Source: a virus. From it: a DNA stretch of 41,836 nucleotides. Both the position numbers and the translations under genes were made by a program. Shown here one piece after another: positions 1 through 8,494 of this stretch; positions within the stretch are counted from its first letter, which is position 1, and each line of letters starts with the position of its first letter. The notes below the pieces were generated by a model. It had not been told where the DNA came from. It saw only the letters and a program-made list of their open reading frames with translations, and made no database searches. The DNA lies in the IMG/VR virus record IMGVR_UViG_3300024290_000001, positions 1 through 41,836 of that record. One strand, given 5' to 3'.

Positions 1-127
1 AGAAATGAAGAAAAGAGCAATCAGAAAAATGAGTTTCATTAAAGCCTCGAGTTCATTGTGATGAAGTTTGTCGCTAGCGGTATCAGCCCTAGAGCTGCCT
101 GCCCCGCCGTAGCGCCGGCAATCGTAC
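1..127. repeat. Terminal direct repeat, copy 1 (assembly overlap)
   Basis: Identical over 127 bases to 41710-41836. Reading across the join restores gene order: the fibre gene stop (39-41) overlaps by one base the ATG of the next late gene (41746-41748, equivalent to 37-39). The length equals a common maximum assembler k-mer, so this is most likely an assembly overlap of a circular or circularly permuted genome rather than a physical terminal repeat. Confidence 0.9.
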
Positions 128-2150
128 CTTGGACGAATGTACTCTGCGCCGATGTGAGAGTACCGGCTATCGCTGTTGTAGCAAAGTTTCCTGCACCTGC
201 GCCGAAAGTGATTGCGGTAGCTGAAGTTGCCGCAATCGTTGGCGCTATGCGCATAGGTACGAAGTACTGAACAAAGATGTAGCCCGTCGTAGACGCGTTG
301 ATCGTTCCTATACCTAGAGGGTAATTGACAAGTCCTCCAAATATTTCGAAATAGCGCTGGCATAATGCCATCTCGGCGGCAAGACTTCTGATAGCCAATG
401 GCGTAGCTGAAACACCAGCTTCAAGTTGAACCTTGCCAATATCGAGCGTGACGTTCTGGGCCTGCGTCGAATCTGTCCAGAAGAATACCGCGATATTGTT
501 GGCAGAGGCGCTGATCGTCCCGGTGAGAGAGATCGACGTCAGGGTGTTTGCAACAAGCGCAGTTGACCCCGTAGCCGTGACTGTTGTTGATGTCGTGGTG
601 AAGAAATTTCCGGCCGTGAAGGTCGCGTTCGTCCAGTCAAGAACGATGTCTTTCGTGATCGCGTCTGCCGTTCCCGTCCATTCGATGATGGCATAGCGAA
701 GCGTCGTGCTTGCGGACATGCGAACGCGGGCAGAGAGAACAACAGCCTGTCCTCGAAGGTCTATGCAATTTTCTCTCTCAAGCCACTGGATGCGTCCGAA
801 GCGCTGCGCCGTTGCCTGCGCCTGGAGCGACCGCATCATGTATGGCGTTGTGTTCTCGACCAGCGTTTGCTGGGAGACGGTGACGGCCGCCGTCTGTGTC
901 AGGGTCAACCATTGATCAAAATCATAGGTCACGTCAGTTTGCGATCCGACGCCTGCCTGATTGACTTGACCGCTTGGATTGATGACACGATTTCTGAAGC
1001 CGAACGCGCCATCCAGTTGAATGGCGTTCGTTGAATTTGTGATGCCGGATGTCAGGGTGAACGCGCCGGTATTGCCAGCGATCGACGAGACCGAGCCGGC
1101 AGAGCTGATCGAGGAGACCGTTGCCTTTTTCAATGCGGCGCCGGCCACATCCCACAGAAACATCTCATCAGCCGCGGCCGGACTGCCTTTGACCGTCAGA
1201 CCATCAATCGTGATATCTGTAGGTGTAGCAGCGCTTCCCGTGTTGTTGACCTTGAATGACCATGCTCCCATTGTCGCCAGCTTGGCGTTCGTGATGGCAT
1301 TCGCGGCGACCGTGATGGCGGGGCCTGACATGGTTGCATCGCCGGACATGGTTTGGAACGCGAGTGCCGTCCCGGCCGAATTGACCCCGAGGAATTGGCT
1401 TGCAGTGCCCTGGATATCGGCGACGTTTGCGGTGGCGTTTCCGGTTACGCCGATGACGGAGCGCGCAACGCCCTGCGCCTGCATCGCTCGCGTGACCTTG
1501 TTCGCCCCGATCGTCGTTGCATTTCCGACGCTGGTAACGTCGCCGGTCATGTTGGCGTTGGTGGTAACGGTCGCAGCAAGCGTGGCATTGCCCGCGGTGA
1601 GACCCGCAGCCGTCCCGGTCAGATTGGTGGCAACGCCAGAAGTCGGCGTTCCGAGTGCAGGTGTTACTAGAGCGGGAGAATTGAACGTCCCGCCCGTAAC
1701 CGTCTTGCCGGTGAATGTCAGGGTCGTCGGAAGAGAAATCGTCTCATTGCCGGCAACGCCATCCCCGTTTGTGACGGTGATCTCGTTCGTCGTGCCGGTG
1801 AGCGTGCGCAGCGCCCATGTGCCCGTTCCCGTGCGGGAGAGCACGCCAGCTCCAGTCAGCGCGGCGATGGCCTGCAGATCTGCGGAAAGGCTTGATGTCA
1901 GCAAAGACGCGAGCGTGACGTTCTTGTATAAGCCCGCCGAGACGTCATTGACCGCAATATAGGCCGTCGTTGGATCGGTGATCGGGCCCGGCGTGAGGAT
2001 CGAATAATCGACGTCGAAGGTATATGTTCCGCCTGAGTGCGTGATGGTCAGAAACTTCTGGCCAACCACATTAGCCGGAAAGTTGACGAGCGTCTTGACC
2101 TTGATTTGCGCCTTCCGGACAACATTGACCTTGATCTGAGGCACGGTCAT
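39..2150 (-). CDS. Tail fibre protein (703 aa)
   Basis: Probable receptor-binding tail fibre. The middle (about residues 100-380) is low-complexity, rich in Thr/Ala/Gly/Asn with recurring GTPTSG, GNAT and TGDV-like turns, typical of beta-structured fibre shafts. The C-terminal part carries the fibre-tip signature AAEMALCQRYFE (about residue 595) followed by a beta-rich domain. Its ATG overlaps the stop of the upstream 113-aa gene by four bases (ATGA), and its TAA overlaps the ATG of the next gene across the genome join (TAATG), so these genes are translationally coupled. Fibre identity is inferred from composition and position in the late operon. Confidence 0.8.
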   Translation of the reverse strand: MTVPQIKVNVVRKAQIKVKTLVNFPANVVGQKFLTITHSGGTYTFDVDYSILTPGPITDPTTAYIAVNDVSAGLYKNVTLASLLTSSLSADLQAIAALTGAGVLSRTGTGTWALRTLTGTTNEITVTNGDGVAGNETISLPTTLTFTGKTVTGGTFNSPALVTPALGTPTSGVATNLTGTAAGLTAGNATLAATVTTNANMTGDVTSVGNATTIGANKVTRAMQAQGVARSVIGVTGNATANVADIQGTASQFLGVNSAGTALAFQTMSGDATMSGPAITVAANAITNAKLATMGAWSFKVNNTGSAATPTDITIDGLTVKGSPAAADEMFLWDVAGAALKKATVSSISSAGSVSSIAGNTGAFTLTSGITNSTNAIQLDGAFGFRNRVINPSGQVNQAGVGSQTDVTYDFDQWLTLTQTAAVTVSQQTLVENTTPYMMRSLQAQATAQRFGRIQWLERENCIDLRGQAVVLSARVRMSASTTLRYAIIEWTGTADAITKDIVLDWTNATFTAGNFFTTTSTTVTATGSTALVANTLTSISLTGTISASANNIAVFFWTDSTQAQNVTLDIGKVQLEAGVSATPLAIRSLAAEMALCQRYFEIFGGLVNYPLGIGTINASTTGYIFVQYFVPMRIAPTIAATSATAITFGAGAGNFATTAIAGTLTSAQSTFVQGTIAGATAGQAALGLIPLATNFITMNSRL

Positions 2151-2488
2151 ATTTCAGCAATCCCATCGTAGATCGATACCGTACCTGAGAATAGCTGATT
2201 GATCGAGCCGGCGAGCGAGTAGACGGCACCGACCTTGTATGATCCAGGGATCAGCGTTTTCATCTGCGAGGCGGTGAATGTAACTTCAAGCCCGAGTCCC
2301 GCGATGATCAAGGCGATTCCGCTTCCGATCGAGGCCGTCAATCGCTGGCAATCGTTTTCATCTTTGATTGTGAGCGTGACAGCAGCTCCGGTGAAATCGA
2401 TCGCAGCGCCCGTATCCGCATCGGTCGCTATGATATCGAAGGCCCAATCAGCTTTGTTAGATCGTTCGAAATTGATGATGTATGCCAT
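2147..2488 (-). CDS. Small tail/fibre-associated protein (113 aa)
   Basis: Unrecognised beta-rich protein lying between two fibre genes in the late operon. The N-terminus (MAYIINFERSNKADWAF) followed by an FTGAAVTLTIKD-type strand pattern resembles small immunoglobulin-like or baseplate upper-protein N-domains that attach fibres. It starts four bases after the collar-fibre gene ends and overlaps the next fibre gene by ATGA, so it is very likely a structural adaptor or fibre chaperone. The function is not shown by any specific motif. Confidence 0.6.
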   Translation of the reverse strand: MAYIINFERSNKADWAFDIIATDADTGAAIDFTGAAVTLTIKDENDCQRLTASIGSGIALIIAGLGLEVTFTASQMKTLIPGSYKVGAVYSLAGSINQLFSGTVSIYDGIAEI

Positions 2489-2491
2489 GGG

Positions 2492-3472
2492 CTAGAGCTT
2501 GATGTAGATGCTGACCAGCATCTCGGGAGGGACTGCGGAAACAGCGGTCGATGACGTTCCAACGCTGGTGACTGTAATATTTCCTGATACCTGATTTTGT
2601 CCTCCCCATGGATTACCACCACTGATAACAATAGGTCCCCAGCTACTGCCAGTTCCAGATCCTGCAAGCTGTGCTCCTACAATGGTTTGCCCGCCAGCAA
2701 TAGCCGCGAATGTCTGACCGCCAACTACGGTCATTGTATTTGAACCTGCGGACGTCAACGGAGGGATATTGGCCGCTATCAGCGTCTTCGATTGCGTTCC
2801 TCCGACGACTCCCAAGGTCGTCGCTGCCGATCCGAAATACGTCGTTGTCAGGTTACCCGCAGCCGCGTTCCCCATGTCGTCGAGTCCGGCCAAGGTTCGA
2901 CCGCGCAGATCAGGCAGGGCAATCGTCTTGTTTGCAGCAAAGTCCGCCGCAGCGCTCACACCTCGCCCTGTCGATACCGCCAGGTTCGGATCGCCGTTCC
3001 ACAGGAAGCTGAACAGCGCCGTAGTGTCAGCGTTTGCGCGTTCCGTCGCCCCCGAGGTCGCACTGCCGATCGTTCTGGCGTTGCACCGAACAAAGCCGGA
3101 AACGACGCCAACGCCGTAGATATGCTGCAGCCAGCCGGTCTGAAGAACGGTCGTCGGATCGACTGGTGAACCACCTCCTCCCCCTGACGATGCTCCGGTG
3201 ACGATCAGGCCGTCAGCGACGAGCTTTTCCACCCCGTTGACATCGGTCAGCCGGATCTTGATCGAACCGTCAGCCAGGAAGAATTGGGGCAGTCGTCCTG
3301 ACGCATCAAGGATGATCGGGTTCGGCAATGGCAAGGTGAGTGCGGAATCCTGAAATCCGTTTTGCGGGGTGCTGGTCGTCCCTGCCTGGATGAGATAGAG
3401 TTTTCCCCCGACAAGGGGAGCCCCGAACTCGTCCAGTTGCTGGGTCATGCTCAACGGAATTGTGCCGGCCAT
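2492..3472 (-). CDS. Tail fibre with collar-like C-terminal domain (326 aa)
   Basis: The N-terminal 85 residues (LSMTQQLDEFGAPLVGGKLY, then PNPIILDASGRLPQFFLADG) match the N-domain common to tail fibres of temperate phages. A Gly/Ser linker (SSGGGGGSP) follows, then a phage tail-collar-like domain with FSFLWNGDPN and the LPDLRGRTLAGLDDMG signature. It probably acts in host adsorption. It is the first gene after the terminator hairpin at 3483-3512, so its expression depends on read-through or a local promoter. Confidence 0.8.
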   Translation of the reverse strand: MAGTIPLSMTQQLDEFGAPLVGGKLYLIQAGTTSTPQNGFQDSALTLPLPNPIILDASGRLPQFFLADGSIKIRLTDVNGVEKLVADGLIVTGASSGGGGGSPVDPTTVLQTGWLQHIYGVGVVSGFVRCNARTIGSATSGATERANADTTALFSFLWNGDPNLAVSTGRGVSAAADFAANKTIALPDLRGRTLAGLDDMGNAAAGNLTTTYFGSAATTLGVVGGTQSKTLIAANIPPLTSAGSNTMTVVGGQTFAAIAGGQTIVGAQLAGSGTGSSWGPIVISGGNPWGGQNQVSGNITVTSVGTSSTAVSAVPPEMLVSIYIKL

Positions 3473-3482
3473 GCTCTTCTTT

Positions 3483-3512
3483 CAAAGAAAAACCCGCCGA
3501 TGATGGCGGGTT
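3483..3512 (-). terminator. Rho-independent terminator inside the late operon
   Basis: Read leftward, a perfect 8-bp stem (AACCCGCC 3491-3498 with GGCGGGTT 3505-3512, loop of six) is followed by a U-rich tract (complement of 3484-3492). It lies between the 675-aa ejection-type gene (ends 3670) and the collar fibre gene (starts 3472). It could also mark the 5' flank of the rightward gene at 3526. Confidence 0.75.
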
Positions 3513-3525
3513 GGGGGAACTTTAG

Positions 3526-3978
3526 ATGATGTACGTCGTTCAAATCGCCGTAGTCGTCTTCATCACTTGGGCGAGCATTCACTACGGTTGGGACGCCCAT
3601 GGCCCCGCAATCGCGTTCGTGGCCATCATGGCCGCGGCGATCGTCACCGGAATCATTGTTGAAGCCAGGCTATTGCCGTCGCGCCTCGCGCGGCTGCGTG
3701 ATCGCGTTTTCGGACTGAAGGATGAGCCTGGAGACGAGATAGCCAGCCTCGGTGCTGCCTTTCGGCATCCTCGATATGCGTTCGAGGATCGGGGCCGATC
3801 TCGGATCGGTAAAGATCCGAGCCAGTTCGTCAAGGTTGGAACCGAGCTTCCATTGTCCGTATTTGTCGCTGACGATGGTCCACCACTTCCCCGGGCTGAG
3901 CCCGGTTTTGACGGCCTCCCCGATGATGCCAGCCCCGGACATGGCCCCAAGCTCTTGGGCGTTGAACGCGGTAAGTGA
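3526..3978 (+). CDS. Putative rightward membrane protein, antisense to late gene (150 aa)
   Basis: Rightward ORF inside the leftward late operon. Residues 1-20 and 26-46 form two hydrophobic segments (QIAVVVFITWASIHYGW; AIAFVAIMAAAIVTGIIVE), followed by a basic stretch (LPSRLARLRDR), the usual layout of a small inner-membrane protein. A GGGGGAA Shine-Dalgarno lies just before ATG 3526. The last 300 bases are antisense to the C-terminus of the 675-aa gene, which looks genuinely coding, so only the N-terminal membrane part is well supported. It could be a moron-like membrane protein or a spurious ORF. Confidence 0.4.
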   Translation: MMYVVQIAVVVFITWASIHYGWDAHGPAIAFVAIMAAAIVTGIIVEARLLPSRLARLRDRVFGLKDEPGDEIASLGAAFRHPRYAFEDRGRSRIGKDPSQFVKVGTELPLSVFVADDGPPLPRAEPGFDGLPDDASPGHGPKLLGVERGK

Positions 3979-5697
3979 GCCCTTGGCCTGCCGTGTGCCA
4001 GTTGCTTCGGCTGCCTCTAGGAAATTATCGACGCCCTGCCAAATCCTGTTCCCACCTGGAAGAGCGGTAATCGCCGCCTCGAGGTTCGTGCGCTGCTGGA
4101 TATTCCCCACAAGCGCCTTGGCAAATCCGGCAGCCCCCATTTGGTTTGGACCACCCTGCAGGTTCTTCGTCGCAGCGTTCCAGACGCTTTCGAGATGAGC
4201 CCGCACGAGCTGCGTTGCGGCGCCGGGGTTCTTGGCCGCCAGCCTCTGCACCGCGTCGTGGATCTCGATATGGCTATTCGGCAGCGGATTGGTGGGAAAC
4301 AGTGCCTCGATCGCCCGTTGCGTGGTTACGTCTTTTTTCGCGAGCCGCCCGAGCGGACCTTGCAGGAGTGGATCAAGGTATTGCTCCCGTGCCTGCTTCT
4401 GGATTCCCAATGCAATCGCATAATCTTGAGACTTTACCTCGCCGATCTGCTTCAGCGCAGATGCCGCCATTTCGTTGGAAGCCTGCACTTCCTTGTTCTT
4501 GGCCGGGTTAAACTTTGACGCAGCATTTTCGGCCTGCTGGTCGAAGTGCTTCTTCACCTGATTAAGGAACCCGACCGAGTTGTCAGGAAGATGGGCAACC
4601 CGCCAGCCGATCTGCGGATTGTTCCGAACCGCGTCGCGCGCCTCTGTCCAACCCGGAATCGCCTTGACGTGGCTCATTTCGGCCGGCGTCAAAAGAACGC
4701 CTTCGGCCTGCTGATAATAGGGTTCCGATGCCTTGTTGATCGCGGTGCGAACATCTCCGATCGAGCCTTGAGCCGCCTCGCTGACCTGGGGCCCGATCTG
4801 GGATGGCGTGCGCGTGCCAGGCGCAACCTGTCCGAACTCGTTCAGCGCGGCCTGGTCGAACTGCTGTGGCCGCTGCGAATAGAAATCCTGCATCCGGGTC
4901 CGAGAGCCCTGCGCGCTCTCCAGAATGCGCTGGGTATCGGACAAGACTGGTTTCCCAGCTACCTGACTGAGCGCTTCCGGCCAAGTCAGGGCAATGCCCT
5001 TTTGCTGGGCGACCTGCATCAGGTTGCGCGCATCGTCGATCGTGCCGGCTGGCAGGTTCGGCAACTGCTTGCGGATAGCCTCCACAGCGCTCGCAGGCTG
5101 GCTCAGGATCGCGCCAGCGCCGCCAGCAGCTATGCCAGCCGCAGCCCTCGCATAAGGCTCCAGTGAACTCCCTGCGGTCGCCTGCCCGGCCGCTTCTGAG
5201 GCGATGCCTGGAACGACCGCCTGCAGCGCGACCTTGCGCGCGATGCCGCCTGGACCGAGCAGCGCGGATGGCAGGAACTCGCCCGTTGTCTCGGCATAAT
5301 GCCCATAGGTGGTTTGAGGCTTGTAGAAATCCCCGGTGACACCTTCAACGTTCTTTTGCAGGCTTGCCTCGGTCGGAAGAATTGACTCGGTGGCGCGCGG
5401 GCCGGGATCAAGTCCGGTTTTCTCCGCAATATAGTCGGTCGCGGCCTGACTGCCCTTGGCCATGAGATTGGCCACTTCGCCGGGGAAGCCGGCAATCCCG
5501 AGCACGCCTTTGGCCACGCCGACTCCGCCCGATTTGGCGACGTCACTGGCAATAGTACTGGCGCTAGGAGCTTCCGGGAAGGCGTCCCACGAATCCTTGC
5601 CGCCACCAGAAGGCGGTTTATCTGGGAAATCGTCCCATGTCGTCGGTCTATTGGGCTGAAGCGGCCCGAGATTTGGACCGGTGTATGGCTCAGCCAT
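3670..5697 (-). CDS. Putative internal virion / DNA ejection protein (675 aa)
   Basis: Large late protein after the tail genes, where podoviruses encode ejection proteins. The N-terminus has repeated TWDDFPD / SWDAFPE motifs (residues 18-45) typical of phage internal virion proteins. Next comes a Gly/Ala-rich region with hydrophobic helices (VAKGVLGIAGFPGEVANLM; YARAAAGIAAGGAGAILSQ) that could insert into membrane, then long charged helices. It ends with a compact helical tail. Its ATG overlaps the stop of the upstream 542-aa gene. No enzymatic motif (such as a transglycosylase) is seen. The ejection role is inferred from position and composition. Confidence 0.65.
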   Translation of the reverse strand: MAEPYTGPNLGPLQPNRPTTWDDFPDKPPSGGGKDSWDAFPEAPSASTIASDVAKSGGVGVAKGVLGIAGFPGEVANLMAKGSQAATDYIAEKTGLDPGPRATESILPTEASLQKNVEGVTGDFYKPQTTYGHYAETTGEFLPSALLGPGGIARKVALQAVVPGIASEAAGQATAGSSLEPYARAAAGIAAGGAGAILSQPASAVEAIRKQLPNLPAGTIDDARNLMQVAQQKGIALTWPEALSQVAGKPVLSDTQRILESAQGSRTRMQDFYSQRPQQFDQAALNEFGQVAPGTRTPSQIGPQVSEAAQGSIGDVRTAINKASEPYYQQAEGVLLTPAEMSHVKAIPGWTEARDAVRNNPQIGWRVAHLPDNSVGFLNQVKKHFDQQAENAASKFNPAKNKEVQASNEMAASALKQIGEVKSQDYAIALGIQKQAREQYLDPLLQGPLGRLAKKDVTTQRAIEALFPTNPLPNSHIEIHDAVQRLAAKNPGAATQLVRAHLESVWNAATKNLQGGPNQMGAAGFAKALVGNIQQRTNLEAAITALPGGNRIWQGVDNFLEAAEATGTRQAKGSLTAFNAQELGAMSGAGIIGEAVKTGLSPGKWWTIVSDKYGQWKLGSNLDELARIFTDPRSAPILERISRMPKGSTEAGYLVSRLILQSENAITQPREARRQ

Positions 5698-7325
5698 CAG
5701 GGCACGTACCTGACTTTGCCGCTCGGATCGGTGAATGAATCACCGCTCTTGAGCTTGCCGGCCGCGACTGCGGCATGAACTTCGCTCGGCGAGGAGAATT
5801 GCGGCTGCGCGGCGCGCGCCCCGTTTGCTGGCGCCTGCTTTTCCTTGCCGTCGATGATGCTTTGGAATCGCTGGACCTCGGCCGGCGTGAACAACGGTTT
5901 GTTCTTGTCCATTTCGCGGACTTTTTTGTCAAAGCCGACGTCCAGCACGCCATCCTTGTAATTCTGCGCCATGTCCGATACTTCGACCGCGCGTTGCTGG
6001 ATTCTGATTGCCACATTGGCCAGGAAACGGTTCGTCTGCGGAGTGTTGTCGGGCGACATGGCGGCAGTTGAGGCCAATTTCATCTCAGCCACCCGGATCG
6101 GGCCGAGTCCCTTGAGCGAGCCGAGCCCATTCAACACGCTGTCCGCAATGACTTTCCCAACGATTTCCTGCGGCGCGGCCTTGTTCGGATCACCTCCCAG
6201 CGCCACAGCAACCCGTTTCAGGGCCAAATTGTAGTTGTTCCCGATGCCGGAATAGAAGTCCGGACTATCCATCTGCTTGAGCGCGGCCTGAAGCTTGGGA
6301 ATTTCCTGGATGGCCTTGGTTCCGGCTTCATCGATCGCCTGATATTTGGCGACGTAGCCCTTGGCTGTCTCGACCGCGCCGGCCTGCTGCGCTGCAAGAT
6401 CGCTCTGCGACGACTGATATTCTGGGAGGGATTGGCCGCTCGCCGCGGCGTTCTTCATCTCGGTTGTAGGTTCCTTGGCCGCCAGATAGCTCTTCAGGCG
6501 AGTTTGCGCGGCCGCGGCCGTAGCTTTATCCGGACTGGCCGCGAGGAGGGTGAGGCGTTTGAGAACAGGGTCATCCTGCGGGGCAAGCGGCGGGGCCTGC
6601 TGAACGGGCGCAGCCTGTGCGGGCTGCTGAGCCATGGCGGGTTGGGGGCCTTGGGGCTGCTGAGCCACCTGTTGCGGCGGATTGTCGCCGGGCTGCGGCG
6701 GCTGGACCTGCCCGACACCCATGCGCTTGATCTGAGCGATGGCCGGCGCGAGGACGTTACGGACCTGCGGATCATTGACATCGATCGGAGCCGTGGGATC
6801 GACGCCAAGTTGACGAGACACGGCCGCGCTTGCGGCGCCGAGCTGGTCGTTCGGGATACCCTGAGCGGCCAGGATCTTCATGACCGTGACAGGGCCTTGT
6901 GGCGCGGGCTGCGCTCCTGCGGCAGGATTACCTTGCGCCTGCACGCCACCGCGGTTCAATGGCGGTGCGACGATCGTAGAGGCGCCACGGTTGGCCGATG
7001 GCGGGCTGACGATCGTGGATGCTTGCGGCTGTCCCTGATCAACGCTATCGAGCTTTGCGCGCTCCGTGGGTCCGATCGATGCGCCGATCAGCGCGTTGCC
7101 TTCGTTGAGGCCGCCCTTCTGATAGAGCGTCTTGGCCATCGCGCCGAAGTCGGGGGAACCATCCTGAAGCGTCGGAATGCCGCCCTTGAAGGCGTCGCGG
7201 AGGTCGTTCTTGGCCTTCTGATCGCGGCCGGCGTTGTAGGCATCTACCGGACCCGAGAACAAACCCGAGAAGTCAGCGCGGGTATTACCGCCTACACCAG
7301 AAATGATCTCGTCGATGCCAGCCAT
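5697..7325 (-). CDS. Putative internal virion protein (542 aa)
   Basis: Late gene between the 220-aa and 675-aa proteins, with its start overlapping the upstream stop and its stop overlapping the next start (single-base and four-base junctions). The N-terminus is helical (DAYNAGRDQKAKNDLRDAFKGG, split here by charge). Residues about 90-260 are very rich in Pro/Gln/Ala (QPQGPQPAMAQQPAQAAP) and probably disordered. The C-terminal half is helical with AETAKGYVAKYQAIDEAG-like segments. This architecture is common in podoviral internal/ejection proteins. No catalytic motif was recognised. Confidence 0.6.
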   Translation of the reverse strand: MAGIDEIISGVGGNTRADFSGLFSGPVDAYNAGRDQKAKNDLRDAFKGGIPTLQDGSPDFGAMAKTLYQKGGLNEGNALIGASIGPTERAKLDSVDQGQPQASTIVSPPSANRGASTIVAPPLNRGGVQAQGNPAAGAQPAPQGPVTVMKILAAQGIPNDQLGAASAAVSRQLGVDPTAPIDVNDPQVRNVLAPAIAQIKRMGVGQVQPPQPGDNPPQQVAQQPQGPQPAMAQQPAQAAPVQQAPPLAPQDDPVLKRLTLLAASPDKATAAAAQTRLKSYLAAKEPTTEMKNAAASGQSLPEYQSSQSDLAAQQAGAVETAKGYVAKYQAIDEAGTKAIQEIPKLQAALKQMDSPDFYSGIGNNYNLALKRVAVALGGDPNKAAPQEIVGKVIADSVLNGLGSLKGLGPIRVAEMKLASTAAMSPDNTPQTNRFLANVAIRIQQRAVEVSDMAQNYKDGVLDVGFDKKVREMDKNKPLFTPAEVQRFQSIIDGKEKQAPANGARAAQPQFSSPSEVHAAVAAGKLKSGDSFTDPSGKVRYVP

Positions 7326-7987
7326 CAGCCGAACATCCCGAACAGGTTACCGGCCATCTTTCCGACATCCTTCAGCGCATTCAATTGGTTCTGTCCGATG
7401 TTGTAATTATTCATCGTCGCCGCCGCGGTGCTCGCGCCCTGTCCCGTATAATTGGCATTCGCGGCTTGGCCCTGCCCTTGGTAGGACTGATTGAGTGCTC
7501 CCCCCTGACCTGTCGCGACACCGGCCGCGCCTGCAGTGGCTTGCTGCTGGCCCTGCAGATACGGCGACAAGCCAGCGAGATACCCGCTATAGGACTGATT
7601 GGCCAATCCCGTCGCATACTTCAGGGTGTCCGCATCAGCATTGCCGCTGGAGAGATTTCCTGCTGCGGCGTGGGTCCGATCGAGCGCTTGCAGGCCCTGA
7701 TCCATCTGGAACTGATAGCCGGGATTCTGCTGGAAATTCTGTTGTGCTCGAGCATATCCAGCCGCGCCATTCGCGCCAGATGCATCTCCATAGGCGCCGG
7801 CTCCTGCTGTGTTCGAGCTTAGCAGGCTATCATAAAGGCTTCCCGCCTTGCCGTAGCCAGCCGTCAGCGCATCGCGGCCCTGTCCGTAGTTAGATGATAG
7901 CGCATCATAGCCCTGCTGAAGACCGGCATTGCGTTGCTGTGCGGCCTGCTCGGCTGTGTCGTTGCTGAAGAGATCAAAAAGTCCGAT
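7325..7987 (-). CDS. Virion/ejection-type protein with apparent ATC start (220 aa)
   Basis: Ala/Gly/Gln/Asn-rich late protein with tandem A-G-Y-[GL]-like helical segments, typical of small podoviral ejection proteins. The frame is open from 7325 upstream to a stop at 7997. A perfect AGGAGG (complement of 7993-7998) lies five bases before an ATC codon (complement of 7985-7987) that begins a canonical-looking N-terminus (GLFDLFSND). The next ATG is 94 codons downstream (7705), with no GTG or TTG between. So either ATC is the initiator or ATG was changed to ATC by mutation or sequencing error. The upstream gene stops at 8000. Confidence 0.65.
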   Translation of the reverse strand: MGLFDLFSNDTAEQAAQQRNAGLQQGYDALSSNYGQGRDALTAGYGKAGSLYDSLLSSNTAGAGAYGDASGANGAAGYARAQQNFQQNPGYQFQMDQGLQALDRTHAAAGNLSSGNADADTLKYATGLANQSYSGYLAGLSPYLQGQQQATAGAAGVATGQGGALNQSYQGQGQAANANYTGQGASTAAATMNNYNIGQNQLNALKDVGKMAGNLFGMFG

Positions 7988-7999
7988 GACAGCCTCCTA

Positions 8000-8494
8000 T
8001 TAGTCTTGGCGCCGAGCCTGAATGATGCCGTAAACGCTGCATGTGCTGACAGTGAATATTGCTGCGGCTACCAGAAATATCGTTTGCCCGCCCGAGAATT
8101 TAGTACTCGGGATGCTTAGATTGAAGACATTTCCGCCACTGACAACAGCAGCCATCGGGAGAATTGCGTAAGCGCCGGGAGCTGTGTCGATGGCATTTGT
8201 AAGCGAGATGCTGGCTACAATAGCCGTCATGCTCGTTGTTGCTGCAGGCTGGAAATAGACGTGACAATCCACGTCGTGATCTCCAGTAGGAAGAACAAAA
8301 CTTGTCACAGTTTTTGCGACTGTGCTTACCAAAGGAACTGCCGAACCAGCCGGAAGAACGCTTTGAATATAAGCTCCGTTGGTTTTTCCTTGAAAATAAT
8401 CTATCCATGTCTGCGACATGAATCCGGTAAATTGTCCGGTTTGTGGGTTCTTGGCGAGCAGAGGAACATCTATTCCAGGAAACGGCCTGCTCAT
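8000..8494 (-). CDS. Virion-associated protein, unknown role (164 aa)
   Basis: The N-terminus (VPLLAKNPQTGQFTGFMSQTWIDYFQ) is a pattern seen in phage tail-associated proteins preceding beta-rich domains. The rest is a beta-rich domain, with alternating hydrophobic residues through AIVASISLTN and GGQTIFLVAAAIF. Its ATG overlaps the stop of the gp10-like gene (ATGA), so it is co-translated with a tail component. Probably a small tail or needle accessory protein; the exact role is unknown. Confidence 0.6.
   Translation of the reverse strand: MSRPFPGIDVPLLAKNPQTGQFTGFMSQTWIDYFQGKTNGAYIQSVLPAGSAVPLVSTVAKTVTSFVLPTGDHDVDCHVYFQPAATTSMTAIVASISLTNAIDTAPGAYAILPMAAVVSGGNVFNLSIPSTKFSGGQTIFLVAAAIFTVSTCSVYGIIQARRQD

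Noticed and set aside
1021-1962. Long rightward ORF (313 aa) opposite the fibre gene
   Set aside because: Antisense shadow of a low-complexity Thr/Ala/Gly fibre frame; composition reflects the complementary strand.
6432-7406. Rightward ORF of 324 aa opposite the 542-aa late gene
   Set aside because: Arg/Leu-rich antisense shadow of a Pro/Gln/Ala-rich frame; no start signal or domain.
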